Position numbers and translations under genes: made by a program. From Paracoccus contaminans (GTDB lineage: Bacteria > Pseudomonadota > Alphaproteobacteria > Rhodobacterales > Rhodobacteraceae): a DNA stretch of 64,000 bases. The stretch is taken from contig NZ_CP020612.1 in assembly GCF_002105555.1 (NCBI RefSeq), positions 1,852,001 to 1,916,000 of the forward strand. The letters run 5' to 3'. The notes under the pieces were generated by a model that worked only from the letters and a program-made list of their open reading frames with translations, was not told the origin of the DNA and did not search any database. The first letter of the stretch is position 1; the number at the start of each line of letters is the position of its first letter. This document shows, in pieces, positions 1 to 9,240 of the stretch.

Positions 1-438
1 CGCATGCCTGCGCATGTTATGGCAAGTAGCTGTATTTTCAATGAAAAATCAACGGCGTCTGCCATGGGCCAGATTCGCGGCGCAAACAGCCTGTCAAGTT
101 GATAGTTCAGTTGCAGGGTCTTTGCTGTTGGCGATAGCTTGATCCAAGCGATTCACCTCGCGACATGGGAAGACGGTCCAGGACAGGCGCTTTTACGCCT
201 CGCCGGACGATGCGCCTGGCAACCGGCGCCTGGCTTGGCCGGGCACGGGCAACCGACGCAAGCCCGCTCCGGCTGCCACCGGATGCAGGCGACCCGGAAC
301 AGAGCGATGGGGCCGGTCAGGCCCGCGGCCCCGTATTGCGCGGCTGGTCGTCCTGTTGCCGTTCCCTTGTCGCGGGCCGCGGAACGCAATGGCCTGCCGG
401 CGTTCCCGGCGGGGACTGGGGACAAAGGAACGGACGGA
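1..438. promoter_or_regulatory. dnaA upstream region
   Basis: No convincing gene is visible before the dnaA start. The first 160 bases are clearly richer in A/T than the rest of the window and probably carry the dnaA promoter. The dnaA frame stays open upstream to about 139, but that translation is Arg/Pro/Gly-rich and does not resemble DnaA, so it is read as an untranslated leader of up to about 300 bases. I found no good match to the DnaA box TTATCCACA, so an origin cannot be claimed here. Confidence 0.35.
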
Positions 439-1806
439 ATGGACAAGCTGTGGGCGCAGGCGCGGCCGGAACTCGAGTCTCTGGTCGGTGCCAACAACTA
501 CGTCACCTGGCTGGCGCCCCTGAGCCTGCGCGCCATCGAGGGCGGCGCAGCCGACATCGCCTGCCCGACGCGGTTCCTGTCCGACTGGGTGTCCCGCCAT
601 TATGCACGCCCGATCATCGACGCGCTGACCGCGCAGGGCGCGGCCGTCGAGCGCGTGACCTTTACCGTCGCGGCCGCCCCCGCGGCTGCGGCCCCTGCCG
701 GGCCTGCGGCCGCGGGCGCGCGCCCCGCCGCCCCCGCTCGGCCCCGGCCCGCCCCGCGCGAGGACGAGCTGTCCGCCCCCATCGACACCCGCTTCACCTT
801 TGACAATTTCATCGTGGGCAAGCCGAACGAGCTGGCCCATGCCGCCGCCCGCCGCGTGGCCGAGGGCGGTTTCGTGACCTTCAACCCCCTGTTCCTCTAT
901 GGCGGGGTGGGCCTGGGCAAGACCCACCTGATGCACGCCATTGCCTCGGAACGCCGCAGCCGCGACCCCGATGCGCGTGTTCTCTACCTGTCGGCCGAAC
1001 AGTTCATGTACCGCTTCGTCCAGGCGCTGCGCGAACGCACGGTCATGGATTTCAAGGAACTGTTCCGCACCGTCGATCTGCTGATGGTCGATGACGTGCA
1101 ATTCATCGCCGGCAAGGATTCCACGCAGGAGGAATTCTTTCACACATTCAACGCGCTGGTCGATCAGGGCAAGCAGATCGTGATTTCCGCCGACCGCGCG
1201 CCGGGCGAGATCAAGGATCTCGAGGACCGGATCAAGTCGCGCCTGTCCTGCGGCCTGATCGTGGACCTGCATCCCACCGATTACGAACTGCGCCTGTCGA
1301 TCCTGCAATCCAAGACCGACCTGTTCCGCGCCACCTATCCCGGCTTGCAGATGGGGCAGGGCGTTCTGGAATTCCTGGCCCACCGCATCACCTCGAATGT
1401 GCGCGTGCTGGAAGGCGCGCTGCAGCGCCTGTTCGCCTTTGCCAGCCTGATGGGCCGGGAAATCGACCTGGACATGACGCAGGAATGCCTGACCGACATC
1501 CTGCGCGCCTCGGACCGCAAGGTTTCGGTCGAGGAAATCCAGCGCAAGGTGGCCGAACATTACAATATCCGCCTGTCCGACCTGGTCGGGCCAAAACGGG
1601 TCCGCACGCTGGCCCGGCCGCGGCAGATCGCCATGTATCTGGCCAAGCAGATGACCAGTCGCAGCCTGCCCGAGATCGGCCGCCGCTTTGGCGGGCGCGA
1701 TCACACCACGATCATGCATGGCGTGCGCAAGATCGAGGAGCTGTGCGCGGCCGACAACAGCCTGGCCGAGGATGTCCAGCTGCTGCGCCGGGCGCTCGAG
1801 GCATAG
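439..1806 (+). CDS. dnaA: Chromosomal replication initiator DnaA
   Basis: DnaA binds DnaA boxes at oriC as an ATP complex and melts the origin. The 455-residue product begins MDKLWAQARPELESLVG, the usual N-terminal DnaB-interaction domain, followed by an Ala/Pro-rich linker (about residues 75-105). The AAA+ domain has Walker A GGVGLGKT at about 155-162 and Walker B LLMVDDVQF. The C-terminal DNA-binding domain carries the signature around GGRDHTTIMH near residue 419. The start at 439 is chosen because AAAGGAA lies 8 bases upstream and the protein then has family length; the open frame back to 139 is not DnaA-like. dnaN and recF follow on the same strand, the classic replication cluster. Confidence 0.97.
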   Translation: MDKLWAQARPELESLVGANNYVTWLAPLSLRAIEGGAADIACPTRFLSDWVSRHYARPIIDALTAQGAAVERVTFTVAAAPAAAAPAGPAAAGARPAAPARPRPAPREDELSAPIDTRFTFDNFIVGKPNELAHAAARRVAEGGFVTFNPLFLYGGVGLGKTHLMHAIASERRSRDPDARVLYLSAEQFMYRFVQALRERTVMDFKELFRTVDLLMVDDVQFIAGKDSTQEEFFHTFNALVDQGKQIVISADRAPGEIKDLEDRIKSRLSCGLIVDLHPTDYELRLSILQSKTDLFRATYPGLQMGQGVLEFLAHRITSNVRVLEGALQRLFAFASLMGREIDLDMTQECLTDILRASDRKVSVEEIQRKVAEHYNIRLSDLVGPKRVRTLARPRQIAMYLAKQMTSRSLPEIGRRFGGRDHTTIMHGVRKIEELCAADNSLAEDVQLLRRALEA

Positions 1807-1898
1807 GGCGCGCGCCCGCTTGACCCTTGACAGAGAGTGGCGAAACTGAACATGCCGCCGCCGGCGACGGCGCGACGACATCCGGAAGGCAGGGCAAG

Positions 1899-3017
1899 AT
1901 GAAGTTCTCGATCGAAAAGGCGGTGCTGGTCAAGGCGGTGGCGCAGGCCCAGTCGGTCGTCGAACGGCGCAATACCATTCCCATCCTCGCCAACGTGCTG
2001 ATCGAGGCCGAGGGCGACCGCGTCAGCTTTCGCGCCACGGACCTGGACACCGAGGTGGTGGACCAGGCCCCGGCGACGGTGGAGCGGCCCGGCGCGACCA
2101 CCGTCAGCGCGGCGCTGCTGAACGAGATCGCGCGCAAGCTGCCGGACGGCGCTCTGGTCAACATCGCCGCCGACAGCGCGGCCAACCGCCTGACGGTGCA
2201 GGCGGGGCGCACCAATTTCAGCCTCGCCACCCTGCCGCGCGAGGATTTTCCGGCGATGGCCTCGACCGAATATGCGGCGAACTTTGCTGCCAAGGCCACG
2301 GTGCTGCGGCGGCTGTTCGACAAGTCGCGCTTTGCGATCTCGACCGAGGAAACGCGCTATTACCTCAACGGCGTCTATATGCACGTCGCCGAAGAGGGCG
2401 GGGCGGCGACGCTGCGCTGCGTGGCGACCGACGGGCACCGGCTGGCCCGGATCGACGCCGAACTGCCCGAGGGCGCGGCGGGGATGCCCGGCGTGATCGT
2501 GCCCCGCAAGACGGTGGCCGAGCTGAAGAAGCTGCTCGACGACGACGAGGCCGAGATCGCGGTTTCGGTGGGCGAGACCAAGATCCGCTTTGCCACGCCC
2601 ACGATCACCCTCACCTCCAAGGTGATCGACGGCACCTTTCCCGACTATACCCGCGTGATCCCCAAGGCCAACAGCCGCCGGCTCGAGGTTGACGCCGCCG
2701 ATTTCGCCCGCGCGGTGGACCGGGTGGCGACGGTCAGCAGCGAACGCTCGCGCGCGGTCAAGCTGGCGCTGGATGAGGATCGGCTGGTGCTGTCGGTCAA
2801 CGCCGCCGACGCGGGCGCGGCCGACGAGGAACTGGCCGTGGCCTATGCCGACGAGCCGCTGGAGATCGGCTTCAACGCCAAATACCTGCAGGAAATCGCC
2901 GCCCAGATCGACCGCGAGAACGCGGTGATCCTGTTCAACGGCGCAGGGGACGCCGCGCTGATCCGCGAGGGGGGCGACGAATCAGCCGTCTATGTCGTCA
3001 TGCCGATGCGGGTATGA
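1899..3017 (+). CDS. dnaN: DNA polymerase III subunit beta (sliding clamp)
   Basis: The beta clamp is a ring-shaped dimer that holds DNA polymerase III on the template. The product is 372 residues, the normal length, starting MKFSIEKAVLVKAVAQAQ and ending with the typical YVVMPMRV tail that forms part of the peptide-binding pocket. Three repeated clamp domains fill the chain. The ATG at 1899 is preceded by a GGAAGG ribosome site; an upstream TTG at 1827 in frame is not needed. It lies 92 bases after dnaA and its 3' end overlaps or abuts recF, which suggests co-transcription. Confidence 0.97.
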   Translation: MKFSIEKAVLVKAVAQAQSVVERRNTIPILANVLIEAEGDRVSFRATDLDTEVVDQAPATVERPGATTVSAALLNEIARKLPDGALVNIAADSAANRLTVQAGRTNFSLATLPREDFPAMASTEYAANFAAKATVLRRLFDKSRFAISTEETRYYLNGVYMHVAEEGGAATLRCVATDGHRLARIDAELPEGAAGMPGVIVPRKTVAELKKLLDDDEAEIAVSVGETKIRFATPTITLTSKVIDGTFPDYTRVIPKANSRRLEVDAADFARAVDRVATVSSERSRAVKLALDEDRLVLSVNAADAGAADEELAVAYADEPLEIGFNAKYLQEIAAQIDRENAVILFNGAGDAALIREGGDESAVYVVMPMRV

Positions 3018-4110
3018 GCCGCGCGGCTTGACCCTTTCCCGGCTGAGCCTTGCGCAGTTCCGGTCCTGGCCGCGGCTGGCGCTGGACATCGACGACCGGC
3101 CGCTGGCGCTGTTCGGGCCGAACGGCGCGGGCAAGACCAATATCCTCGAGGCACTGTCGATGCTGTCGCCGGGCCGCGGGCTGCGCGGGGCCGTCCCGGC
3201 CGATCAGGCGCGGCAGGGGGTGGAGGCGGGCTGGCGCATCCGCGCCCTGCTGGGCGATCGGCAGGTCGAAACCGGTGCCGGTCCCGGCGAAGCGCGTGCC
3301 GTCCTGATCGACGACAAGCCGGTTCCCCAGGTGGCGCTGGGCCGGCTGGCGCGGCTGATCTGGCTGACGCCGGCGATGGACCGGCTGTGGACCGATGCGC
3401 CCGAGGCGCGCCGGCGCTTTCTCGACCGCCTGACGCTCAGCTTTGCGCCCGATCATGCCGAGGCGGCGCTGGCCTATGACAAGGCGATGCGCGAGCGCAA
3501 CCGCCTGCTGCGCGACGAGATCCGGGACGAGCGGTGGTATCGCGCGCTGGAACGGCGGATGGCGGATGCGGGCGCGGCGCTGACCGCCAACCGCGCGCAG
3601 GCGCTGGACCGCATCGCCGCCGCCCAGGCCGGCGCGCGGACCGGCTTTCCCGCCGCGCGTCTGGCGCTGCTGCCGGGCGAGGGCTCTTCGGATGATCCCG
3701 ATGCGGACAGCATCGCCGACCGCCTGGCAGGCACCCGTTCCCGCGACATGGCGGCGGGTCGCACGCTGACCGGCCCGCACCGCGCCGATCTGGGCGCCTG
3801 GTGGGGGCCGCAGGACATGCCGGCGGCGCTGTCCTCCACGGGTGAGCAGAAGGCGCTGCTGTTGTCGCTGATCCTTGCCAATGCGCGCGCCCTGGCGGCC
3901 GAGCGGCCGATCCTGCTGCTGGATGAGGTCGCGGCCCATCTGGACGCGCACCGGCGCGCGGCGCTTTATGACGAGATCACGGCGCTGCCCGCGCAGGCCT
4001 TCCTGACCGGGACCGGACGCGAGCTTTTCGACGCCTTCGGCCCGCGCGCGCGCTATCTGTCGGTCACGCGCGAGGGCGCCGTCTCTCGCGCGGCCGAGGA
4101 GGATCCCTGA
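2992..4110 (+). CDS. recF: DNA replication/repair protein RecF
   Basis: RecF is an SMC-like ATPase that helps load RecA at single-strand gaps. Visible motifs are Walker A FGPNGAGKTN, the signature region LSSTGEQKALLLSLI and Walker B PILLLDEVAAHLD. The product is 372 residues from ATG 2992, which overlaps dnaN by 26 bases. An in-frame TTG at 3028 would give 360 residues starting just before TLSRLSLAQFRSW, which matches usual RecF N-termini better, so the exact start is uncertain. It is third in the dnaA-dnaN-recF block. Confidence 0.93.
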   Translation: MSSCRCGYEPRGLTLSRLSLAQFRSWPRLALDIDDRPLALFGPNGAGKTNILEALSMLSPGRGLRGAVPADQARQGVEAGWRIRALLGDRQVETGAGPGEARAVLIDDKPVPQVALGRLARLIWLTPAMDRLWTDAPEARRRFLDRLTLSFAPDHAEAALAYDKAMRERNRLLRDEIRDERWYRALERRMADAGAALTANRAQALDRIAAAQAGARTGFPAARLALLPGEGSSDDPDADSIADRLAGTRSRDMAAGRTLTGPHRADLGAWWGPQDMPAALSSTGEQKALLLSLILANARALAAERPILLLDEVAAHLDAHRRAALYDEITALPAQAFLTGTGRELFDAFGPRARYLSVTREGAVSRAAEEDP

Positions 4111-4185
4111 TCCATCCCCGCGCGGGCGGCCTTCACCCGCCCGTTCCGGGCGCTCAGTGCAAAGGGTCGCCTCAGGCCAGGGGTT

Positions 4186-4240
4186 CTTCTGCACTCAAGT
4201 ATCCCAGGTCCGGGGCAGGGCCCGGTCCGGCGGTCACGCC
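4186..4240 (+). repeat. Dispersed GC-rich repeat, copy 1
   Basis: This stretch begins CTTCTGCAC, continues through TCCGGGGCAGGGCCCGG and ends CCGGCGGTCACGCC. It is nearly identical to 6774-6830. The core can fold into a hairpin. It overlaps the stop codon of the adenine deaminase gene on the minus strand. It looks like a REP-type intergenic element placed at gene 3' ends. Confidence 0.55.
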
Positions 4241-6012
4241 ATGACGACCTCGGTCAATGCGAACCGCGTGACATCGACCAGCCCCAGATCCGAGATCCGC
4301 AGCTCCGGGATCACCACCAGCGCCAGCAGGACATGCTGCATGATCGCGTTGTTCATGGTGCAGCCGCAGCTGCGGATCGCCGCGTTGACCGCCTCGGCCG
4401 CGGCGGCGACCTCGGCTGCGGGGGCATCCGACATCAGCCCGGCAATGGGCAGCGCGACATGGGCAAGCTCGGCCCCATCCCGGAACACCGTGATGCCGCC
4501 CTGCAAATCGGCCAGCCGGTTCGCGGCCATCGCCATGTTCTCGGCGCAGCTGCCCACGACGATCATGTGGTGGCTGTCATGCGCGATGGTCGAGGCAACG
4601 GCCATCCGCCCCCGATAGCCGAAACCCGACACAAAGCCGTTCACCACCCCGCCTGTGCCGCGGTGCCGCTCGACCAGGGCGATGCGGGCGATCTCGCCCC
4701 CCGGCACGACCTCGCCATCCTCGATTGGCAGCGTGGCGCGCAGCGCCTGTGTGGGGGCCTGGTTCTCGACCACGCCGATCACCCTGACCTCGGCCCGCGC
4801 GCCCGACGCGGGCACCCGGAAATCGGCGGCTGCCAGCCGGCGCCCCAGATGAACCGACCGGCGGGCGCTGTGCGGCCAGTCGATCCGGGGGCAGTCCACC
4901 AGCAGGCGCCCGTTTTCCGCCACGACACGCCCCTGCGCGACCACCACCTCGACCGGCAGCGCGCTCAGGTCCGAGGTCAGGATGACATCGGCCCGCCGCC
5001 CCGGCGTGATCGAGCCGAGCTCGCGTTCCAGCCCGAAATGCCGCGCGGTGTTCAGCGTCGCCATGCGGATCGCCGTCAGCGGCGCGCAGCCGCAGGCGAT
5101 GGCATGGCGCACCACGCGGTCCATGTGCCCGTCATGGACCAGCGTTCCGGCATGGCTGTCATCGGTGCACAGGATGAACCCCGACGGGTCCAGCCCCCGC
5201 TCGGTGACAGCGGTGATCTGCGCCGCAACATCATGCCAGGCAGAGCCGTAGCGCAGCATTGCCGCCATCCCCTGCCGCACACGGGCGATGGCCTGGTGTT
5301 CGGCCACCGTTTCATGATCATCCGCGGCGCCGCCTGCGACATAGGCCGCAAAGGGGCGGCCCAGATCCGGGCTGGCATAGTGCCCGCCGACCGTCTTGCC
5401 GGCCGCGCGGGTTGCCGCGATTTCGGCCAGCATGGCCGGATCGCCCGCGGCGACGGCGGGAAAGTTCATCATCTCGCCCAGGCCGATGATCCCGTCCCAG
5501 CCCATGGCCTGCGCGACCTCGCCGGCGGTGATCGGATGGCCGGTGGTTTCCAGCCCTGGCGCCGAGGGCGCGCAGCTGGGCATCTGCGTGAGCATGGTGA
5601 TCGGCTGGATCAGGCTTTCGTCGCGCATCAGCCGCACCCCATCCGGCCCCAGCACGTTGGCGATCTCGTGGGGGTCGTGCATGATCGTGGTCGTGCCGTG
5701 CGGGATGACGGCGGCGGCAAAGCCGGCCGGGGTCAGCATCCCCGATTCCACATGCATATGCGCGTCGATCAGCCCCGGCACCATGAAACGGCCGGCCGCC
5801 TCGATCACCTGGGTATCAGGGCCGATATTGGCACCGGCATCCGGGATCACGCAGGCGATGCGCCCCCCGGCAATGGCGATGTCGTGGCCGGGCAGCAGCT
5901 CGCCCGTATGGACATTGACCCAGATGCCGCCGCGGATCACCATCTCGGCCGCGGCCCGCCCCGCGGCGACCTCGACCAGCTGTCCCTGCACCGCGCCCCA
6001 TTCCCTTGCCAT
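4234..6012 (-). CDS. ade: Adenine deaminase
   Basis: The enzyme deaminates adenine to hypoxanthine for purine salvage. The 592-residue product has an amidohydrolase fold: metal-site motif GLIDAHMHVES, then HGTTTIMHDPHEIANV, and LCTDDSHAGTLV further on, with the adenine-deaminase C-terminal domain (SHHMIVVG near residue 490). Length matches the Ade family. The start at 6012 is chosen because AGGGAG sits six bases upstream; a TTG 18 bases earlier lacks this. The gene is convergent with recF and divergent from recO. Its stop codon falls inside a GC-rich dispersed repeat. Confidence 0.93.
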   Translation of the reverse strand: MAREWGAVQGQLVEVAAGRAAAEMVIRGGIWVNVHTGELLPGHDIAIAGGRIACVIPDAGANIGPDTQVIEAAGRFMVPGLIDAHMHVESGMLTPAGFAAAVIPHGTTTIMHDPHEIANVLGPDGVRLMRDESLIQPITMLTQMPSCAPSAPGLETTGHPITAGEVAQAMGWDGIIGLGEMMNFPAVAAGDPAMLAEIAATRAAGKTVGGHYASPDLGRPFAAYVAGGAADDHETVAEHQAIARVRQGMAAMLRYGSAWHDVAAQITAVTERGLDPSGFILCTDDSHAGTLVHDGHMDRVVRHAIACGCAPLTAIRMATLNTARHFGLERELGSITPGRRADVILTSDLSALPVEVVVAQGRVVAENGRLLVDCPRIDWPHSARRSVHLGRRLAAADFRVPASGARAEVRVIGVVENQAPTQALRATLPIEDGEVVPGGEIARIALVERHRGTGGVVNGFVSGFGYRGRMAVASTIAHDSHHMIVVGSCAENMAMAANRLADLQGGITVFRDGAELAHVALPIAGLMSDAPAAEVAAAAEAVNAAIRSCGCTMNNAIMQHVLLALVVIPELRISDLGLVDVTRFALTEVVMA

Positions 6013-6071
6013 CGGCCACTCCCTGTTCAATCCCCGCAGCTTGCGGCAGGCTGGGCGGGAAAGGAAGCGGG

Positions 6072-6833
6072 ATGGAATGGGCGGGCGAGGCGAGCGTGAT
6101 CGCGCGGCGCAGGCATGGCGAACATGCGGTCATCCTGACCGTGCTGACACGCGATGCGGGGCTGATCCGCGGCATCGTGCCGGGCGGGGCATCGCCCAGG
6201 CGCGCGGCGATGTCCCAGCCGGGCAGCCGTCTTGCGGTGCGATGGCGGGCGCGGCTGGACGACCAGCTGGGCGGCCTGACGATCGAGCCGGTGCGCGCCC
6301 GGCCGGGCCTGATGGCGGACGGGCTGGCGCTGGCGGGCCTGAACGCGGTGACGGCGCTGATCGCCTGGGCGCTGCCCGACCGCGACCCGCATCCGCGGCT
6401 GAGCGACGCGACCGAGGCGCTGCTTGACGCGATGGATGCGGGCGCCGGCTGGGCGGACGACTATCTTCGCTGGGAGCTGCTGCTGCTCGACGAGCTTGGC
6501 TTCGGCCTGTCGCTGGACCGCTGCGCGGTGACGGGCGCGCGCGCGGGGCTGGCCTATGTCTCGCCCCGGACCGGCCATGCCGTGACGGCCGAGGGCGCGG
6601 GGGCTTGGGCTGCCCGGCTGATCCCGCTGCCTGCGCCGCTGAACGGCCCGGCGGGGGGCATGGCCGAGGCGCTGGCGCTCAGCGGCCATTTCCTGGGCCG
6701 CGTGGCCGAAAGCCATGTCGGCCGCCCGGTGCCGGCGGCGCGCTCGCGGCTGGCGGCGCGGCTTGGCAAGCGTCTTCTGCACGGAAATATCCCGGGGTCC
6801 GGGGCAGGGCCCCGGTCCGGCGGTCCGCCGTGA
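6072..6833 (+). CDS. recO: DNA repair protein RecO
   Basis: RecO anneals single strands and, with RecR, loads RecA on SSB-coated DNA. The 253-residue product begins MEWAGEASVIARRRHGEHAV, a typical RecO OB-fold start, and has the helical middle with DLYLRWELLLLDELGFGLSL-like sequence and a single CAVTG element. AAGGAAG lies just upstream of ATG 6072. The last about 20 residues (LLHGNIPGSGAGPRSGG) are encoded by a dispersed repeat at 6774-6830, so the C-terminal tail is repeat-derived. Confidence 0.93.
   Translation: MEWAGEASVIARRRHGEHAVILTVLTRDAGLIRGIVPGGASPRRAAMSQPGSRLAVRWRARLDDQLGGLTIEPVRARPGLMADGLALAGLNAVTALIAWALPDRDPHPRLSDATEALLDAMDAGAGWADDYLRWELLLLDELGFGLSLDRCAVTGARAGLAYVSPRTGHAVTAEGAGAWAARLIPLPAPLNGPAGGMAEALALSGHFLGRVAESHVGRPVPAARSRLAARLGKRLLHGNIPGSGAGPRSGGPP
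6774..6830 (+). repeat. Dispersed GC-rich repeat, copy 2
   Basis: Second copy of the element at 4186-4240, in the same orientation, beginning CTTCTGCACGGAAATATCCC. It contains the inverted repeat CCGGGGC-AGG-GCCCCGG, able to form a 7-bp stem. It is read in frame as the C-terminus of recO and could also act as a transcript end. Confidence 0.55.
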
Positions 6834-6880
6834 AAGGGGCCGCGCGGCGGCGGCCTGTCCCCTGCCGCGCGGCCGTGCGA

Positions 6881-7306
6881 TCAGTCGCCGGTGCGCTCGG
6901 CGGTGATCCAGCCCAGCGGGCTCTTGACCTTCAGCACGCCGCCTGCCCATTCGATTTCATTCGCCTGGGTGATGGCGTTCAGGAAGCGCCCCTCAAAGCC
7001 CTTGTGCCCGCAGGGATTGTCGGTCCAGGTCATGTTGGACACCTGGAAGGCGGGCAGCGTGGCGGCATTCACCCCGGTATAGGTGTTGCACGGGCCGTTG
7101 CCCGAAAAGGCGTTCTTGGTCAGGCGGATGGTCGCATCGCGGGTCGGAACGGCCTCTTTGCCAAAGCCGACGACGGTATAGGTGCCGAAGGGGATGCCCC
7201 CTTCAAAGCCCTTTCCCTCGTCCCCCGGTGCGGGCTGCTGGGGACCGCATGAGGCGAGGGCGGCAAGGGTGGCCGCGGCGGCAGCGGCGCGGACGACAGA
7301 GATCAT
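6881..7306 (-). CDS. META/HslJ-like domain lipoprotein
   Basis: The 141-residue product begins MISVVRAAAAAATLAALASC, a lipoprotein signal peptide with lipobox LASC and Cys20 as the lipidated residue. The body resembles META/HslJ domains: a SGNGPCNTYTG segment and then MTWTDNPC followed by FEGRFLNAI. Its role is not known; HslJ relatives are outer-membrane-anchored stress proteins. The ATG at 7306 has GGGGAA seven bases upstream. It ends 47 bases after recO on the opposite strand. Confidence 0.7.
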   Translation of the reverse strand: MISVVRAAAAAATLAALASCGPQQPAPGDEGKGFEGGIPFGTYTVVGFGKEAVPTRDATIRLTKNAFSGNGPCNTYTGVNAATLPAFQVSNMTWTDNPCGHKGFEGRFLNAITQANEIEWAGGVLKVKSPLGWITAERTGD

Positions 7307-7435
7307 GACAACATTCCCCACGAACATCTCGAAACTTTCCCGCCGCCGATGACATCTGCGCGGCGCGAAGTCCATGCACGCCAGCGCGAGGCGGCTTTCC
7401 TGCCACAGGGCCGTGCCTTTGGGGCAACGCCGCGA

Positions 7436-9064
7436 TCATCCGAGCAGGCGGCGCGCGATCACCTGCGCCTGAATTTCGGCAGCCCCCTCGAAGATGTTGA
7501 GGATGCGGGCATCGCACAGCACCCGGCTGATCGGGTATTCCAAGGCAAATCCGTTGCCGCCATGGATCTGCACCGCGTTGTCGGCCGCGGCCCAGGCCAC
7601 GCGGGCCCCCAGCAGCTTGGCCATCCCCGCCTCAAGATCGCAGCGCCTGTCATGGTCCTTGGCCCAGGCGGAATGATAGGTCAGCTGCCGGGCGATCATG
7701 ATCTCCACGGCCATCAGCGCCAGCTTGTCGGCCACCCGCGGAAACTCGATCAGCGCCTTGCCGAACTGCCTGCGATCCTGGGCATACTGCATCCCCATCT
7801 CCAGCGCCGACTGCGCCACGCCGACGGCGCGGGCGGCGGTCTGGATGCGGGCGGATTCAAAGGTCTGCATCAGCTGCTTGAAGCCCTGTCCCGGCTGCCC
7901 GCCCAGCAGGTTGTCGGCCCCGACCCTGAAGCCGTCAAAGCCAAGCTCGTATTCCTTCATGCCGCGATAGCCCAGCACCTCGATCTCTCCGCCCGTCATG
8001 CCGGGGGTGGGAAAGGGATTGTCGTCGGTGCCGGGGGTCTTTTCGGCCAGGAACATCGACAGGCCGCGCCAGTCGGTGCTGTCCGGGTCGGTGCGCGCCA
8101 GCAGCGTCATCACATGGGTGCGGGCGGCATGGGTGATCCAGGTCTTGTTGCCGGTGATTTCCCACCCGTCCGGGGTGCGCACCGCGCGGGTGCGCAGCGA
8201 TCCCAGGTCCGAGCCGGTGTTGGGCTCGGTGAACACGGCAGTCGGCAGGATCTCGCCCGAGGCCAGCGCCGGCAGCCATTTCGCCTTCTGCTCCTCGGTG
8301 CCGCCGCACAGGATCAGTTCGGCGGCGATCTCGCTGCGCGTGGCAAGGCTGCCGACCCCGATATAGCCGCGCGACAGCTCCTCGCTGACCACGACCATCG
8401 AGGCCTTGGTCAGGCCCAGCCCGCCATACTCCTCGGGGATGGTGAGGCCGAACACGCCCAATTCGGCCAGCTCGCCGATGATCTCTTGGGGGATCAGCAC
8501 ATCCCGCAGGTGCCAGCCATGGGCATGGGGGATCACCTTGTCGTCGGCATAGCGGCGGAACTGATCGCGGATCATGTCCAGATCCGCGTCCAGCCCCGCA
8601 TTGCCGAAGGTCGCGCGGCCCTGATTATCCTGCATGAGCCGGACCAGATGCCGGCGCGCGGCCGGGCTGTTGCCGCCCAGCGCCGCGCGGGCGGCGTCCG
8701 TGGGCTGCCAGTCGATCCCCAGATCGGACAGGCGGGCGAATTCGGCCTGCGCCATCGGGATGCCGCCGGCGATCTGCGTCAGGTATTCGCCAAAGCCGAT
8801 GGTCAGGATCAGCCCTTCCATCTCGCCGAAGGCGTCCCCCAGGCGATCGGCCCAGGCCGCAAGCTGGCGCAGCGATTCGACATAGGTCGCCAGCCAGGAC
8901 AGCGCATGGGCCGCGTGCTGTTCGCATTCGAGCGCGGCGGCATCGATCCTGCTGCCGCCGACGCGCGATCGCAGCGCCTCGGCGGCGCGGTCCAGCAAGG
9001 TGTCCAGTTCGGGCAGAACCGCGCGGGCGGCGGCGGCGGTCAGCAGGGCAGGGGCATCGAACAT
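7436..9064 (-). CDS. mcd: (2S)-methylsuccinyl-CoA dehydrogenase, acyl-CoA dehydrogenase family
   Basis: The 542-residue protein has a normal acyl-CoA dehydrogenase domain (about 160-540), with FTEPNTGSDLGS for FAD/substrate binding, RRQFGKAL and the C-terminal IHGGNGFALEYP and DARILNIFEGAAEIQ motifs. It also carries an unusual N-terminal extension of about 150 residues (ALSWLATYVESLRQL). That extension and length are characteristic of Mcd, which oxidises methylsuccinyl-CoA to mesaconyl-CoA in the ethylmalonyl-CoA pathway. Family assignment is firm; the exact substrate is inferred from the extension. It stands alone, divergent from the exporter gene. Confidence 0.78.
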   Translation of the reverse strand: MFDAPALLTAAAARAVLPELDTLLDRAAEALRSRVGGSRIDAAALECEQHAAHALSWLATYVESLRQLAAWADRLGDAFGEMEGLILTIGFGEYLTQIAGGIPMAQAEFARLSDLGIDWQPTDAARAALGGNSPAARRHLVRLMQDNQGRATFGNAGLDADLDMIRDQFRRYADDKVIPHAHGWHLRDVLIPQEIIGELAELGVFGLTIPEEYGGLGLTKASMVVVSEELSRGYIGVGSLATRSEIAAELILCGGTEEQKAKWLPALASGEILPTAVFTEPNTGSDLGSLRTRAVRTPDGWEITGNKTWITHAARTHVMTLLARTDPDSTDWRGLSMFLAEKTPGTDDNPFPTPGMTGGEIEVLGYRGMKEYELGFDGFRVGADNLLGGQPGQGFKQLMQTFESARIQTAARAVGVAQSALEMGMQYAQDRRQFGKALIEFPRVADKLALMAVEIMIARQLTYHSAWAKDHDRRCDLEAGMAKLLGARVAWAAADNAVQIHGGNGFALEYPISRVLCDARILNIFEGAAEIQAQVIARRLLG

Positions 9065-9240
9065 CGCGGAATGATCCTGTCGCAGGTGTCACCCATCCTT
9101 GTAAGGCCTTCGCAGGCGCAGCGCAACGAACATGCAGTAATCGCATCCGCCTGCGCAGGATAGTTGCGCAGCCACCCGGACGGGCGGGCCGGATGCCGGC
9201 GGGCCTTGCCCTTGCCGGCGCAGCGGCTAGGCTGGCGCGG

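Noticed and set aside
1..160. Chromosomal origin of replication upstream of dnaA
   Set aside because: AT-rich, but no DnaA boxes were found; in many alphaproteobacteria the origin is not next to dnaA.
139..438. N-terminal extension of DnaA
   Set aside because: It is not DnaA-like, and the ATG at 439 has a good ribosome site and gives normal length.
4333..6099. 588-codon open frame on the plus strand opposite ade
   Set aside because: The minus frame is a clear adenine deaminase; the plus frame is His/Arg-rich and arises from GC-rich codon bias.
7349..9163. 604-codon plus-strand frame opposite the acyl-CoA dehydrogenase
   Set aside because: Same artefact; the minus strand encodes a full recognisable enzyme.
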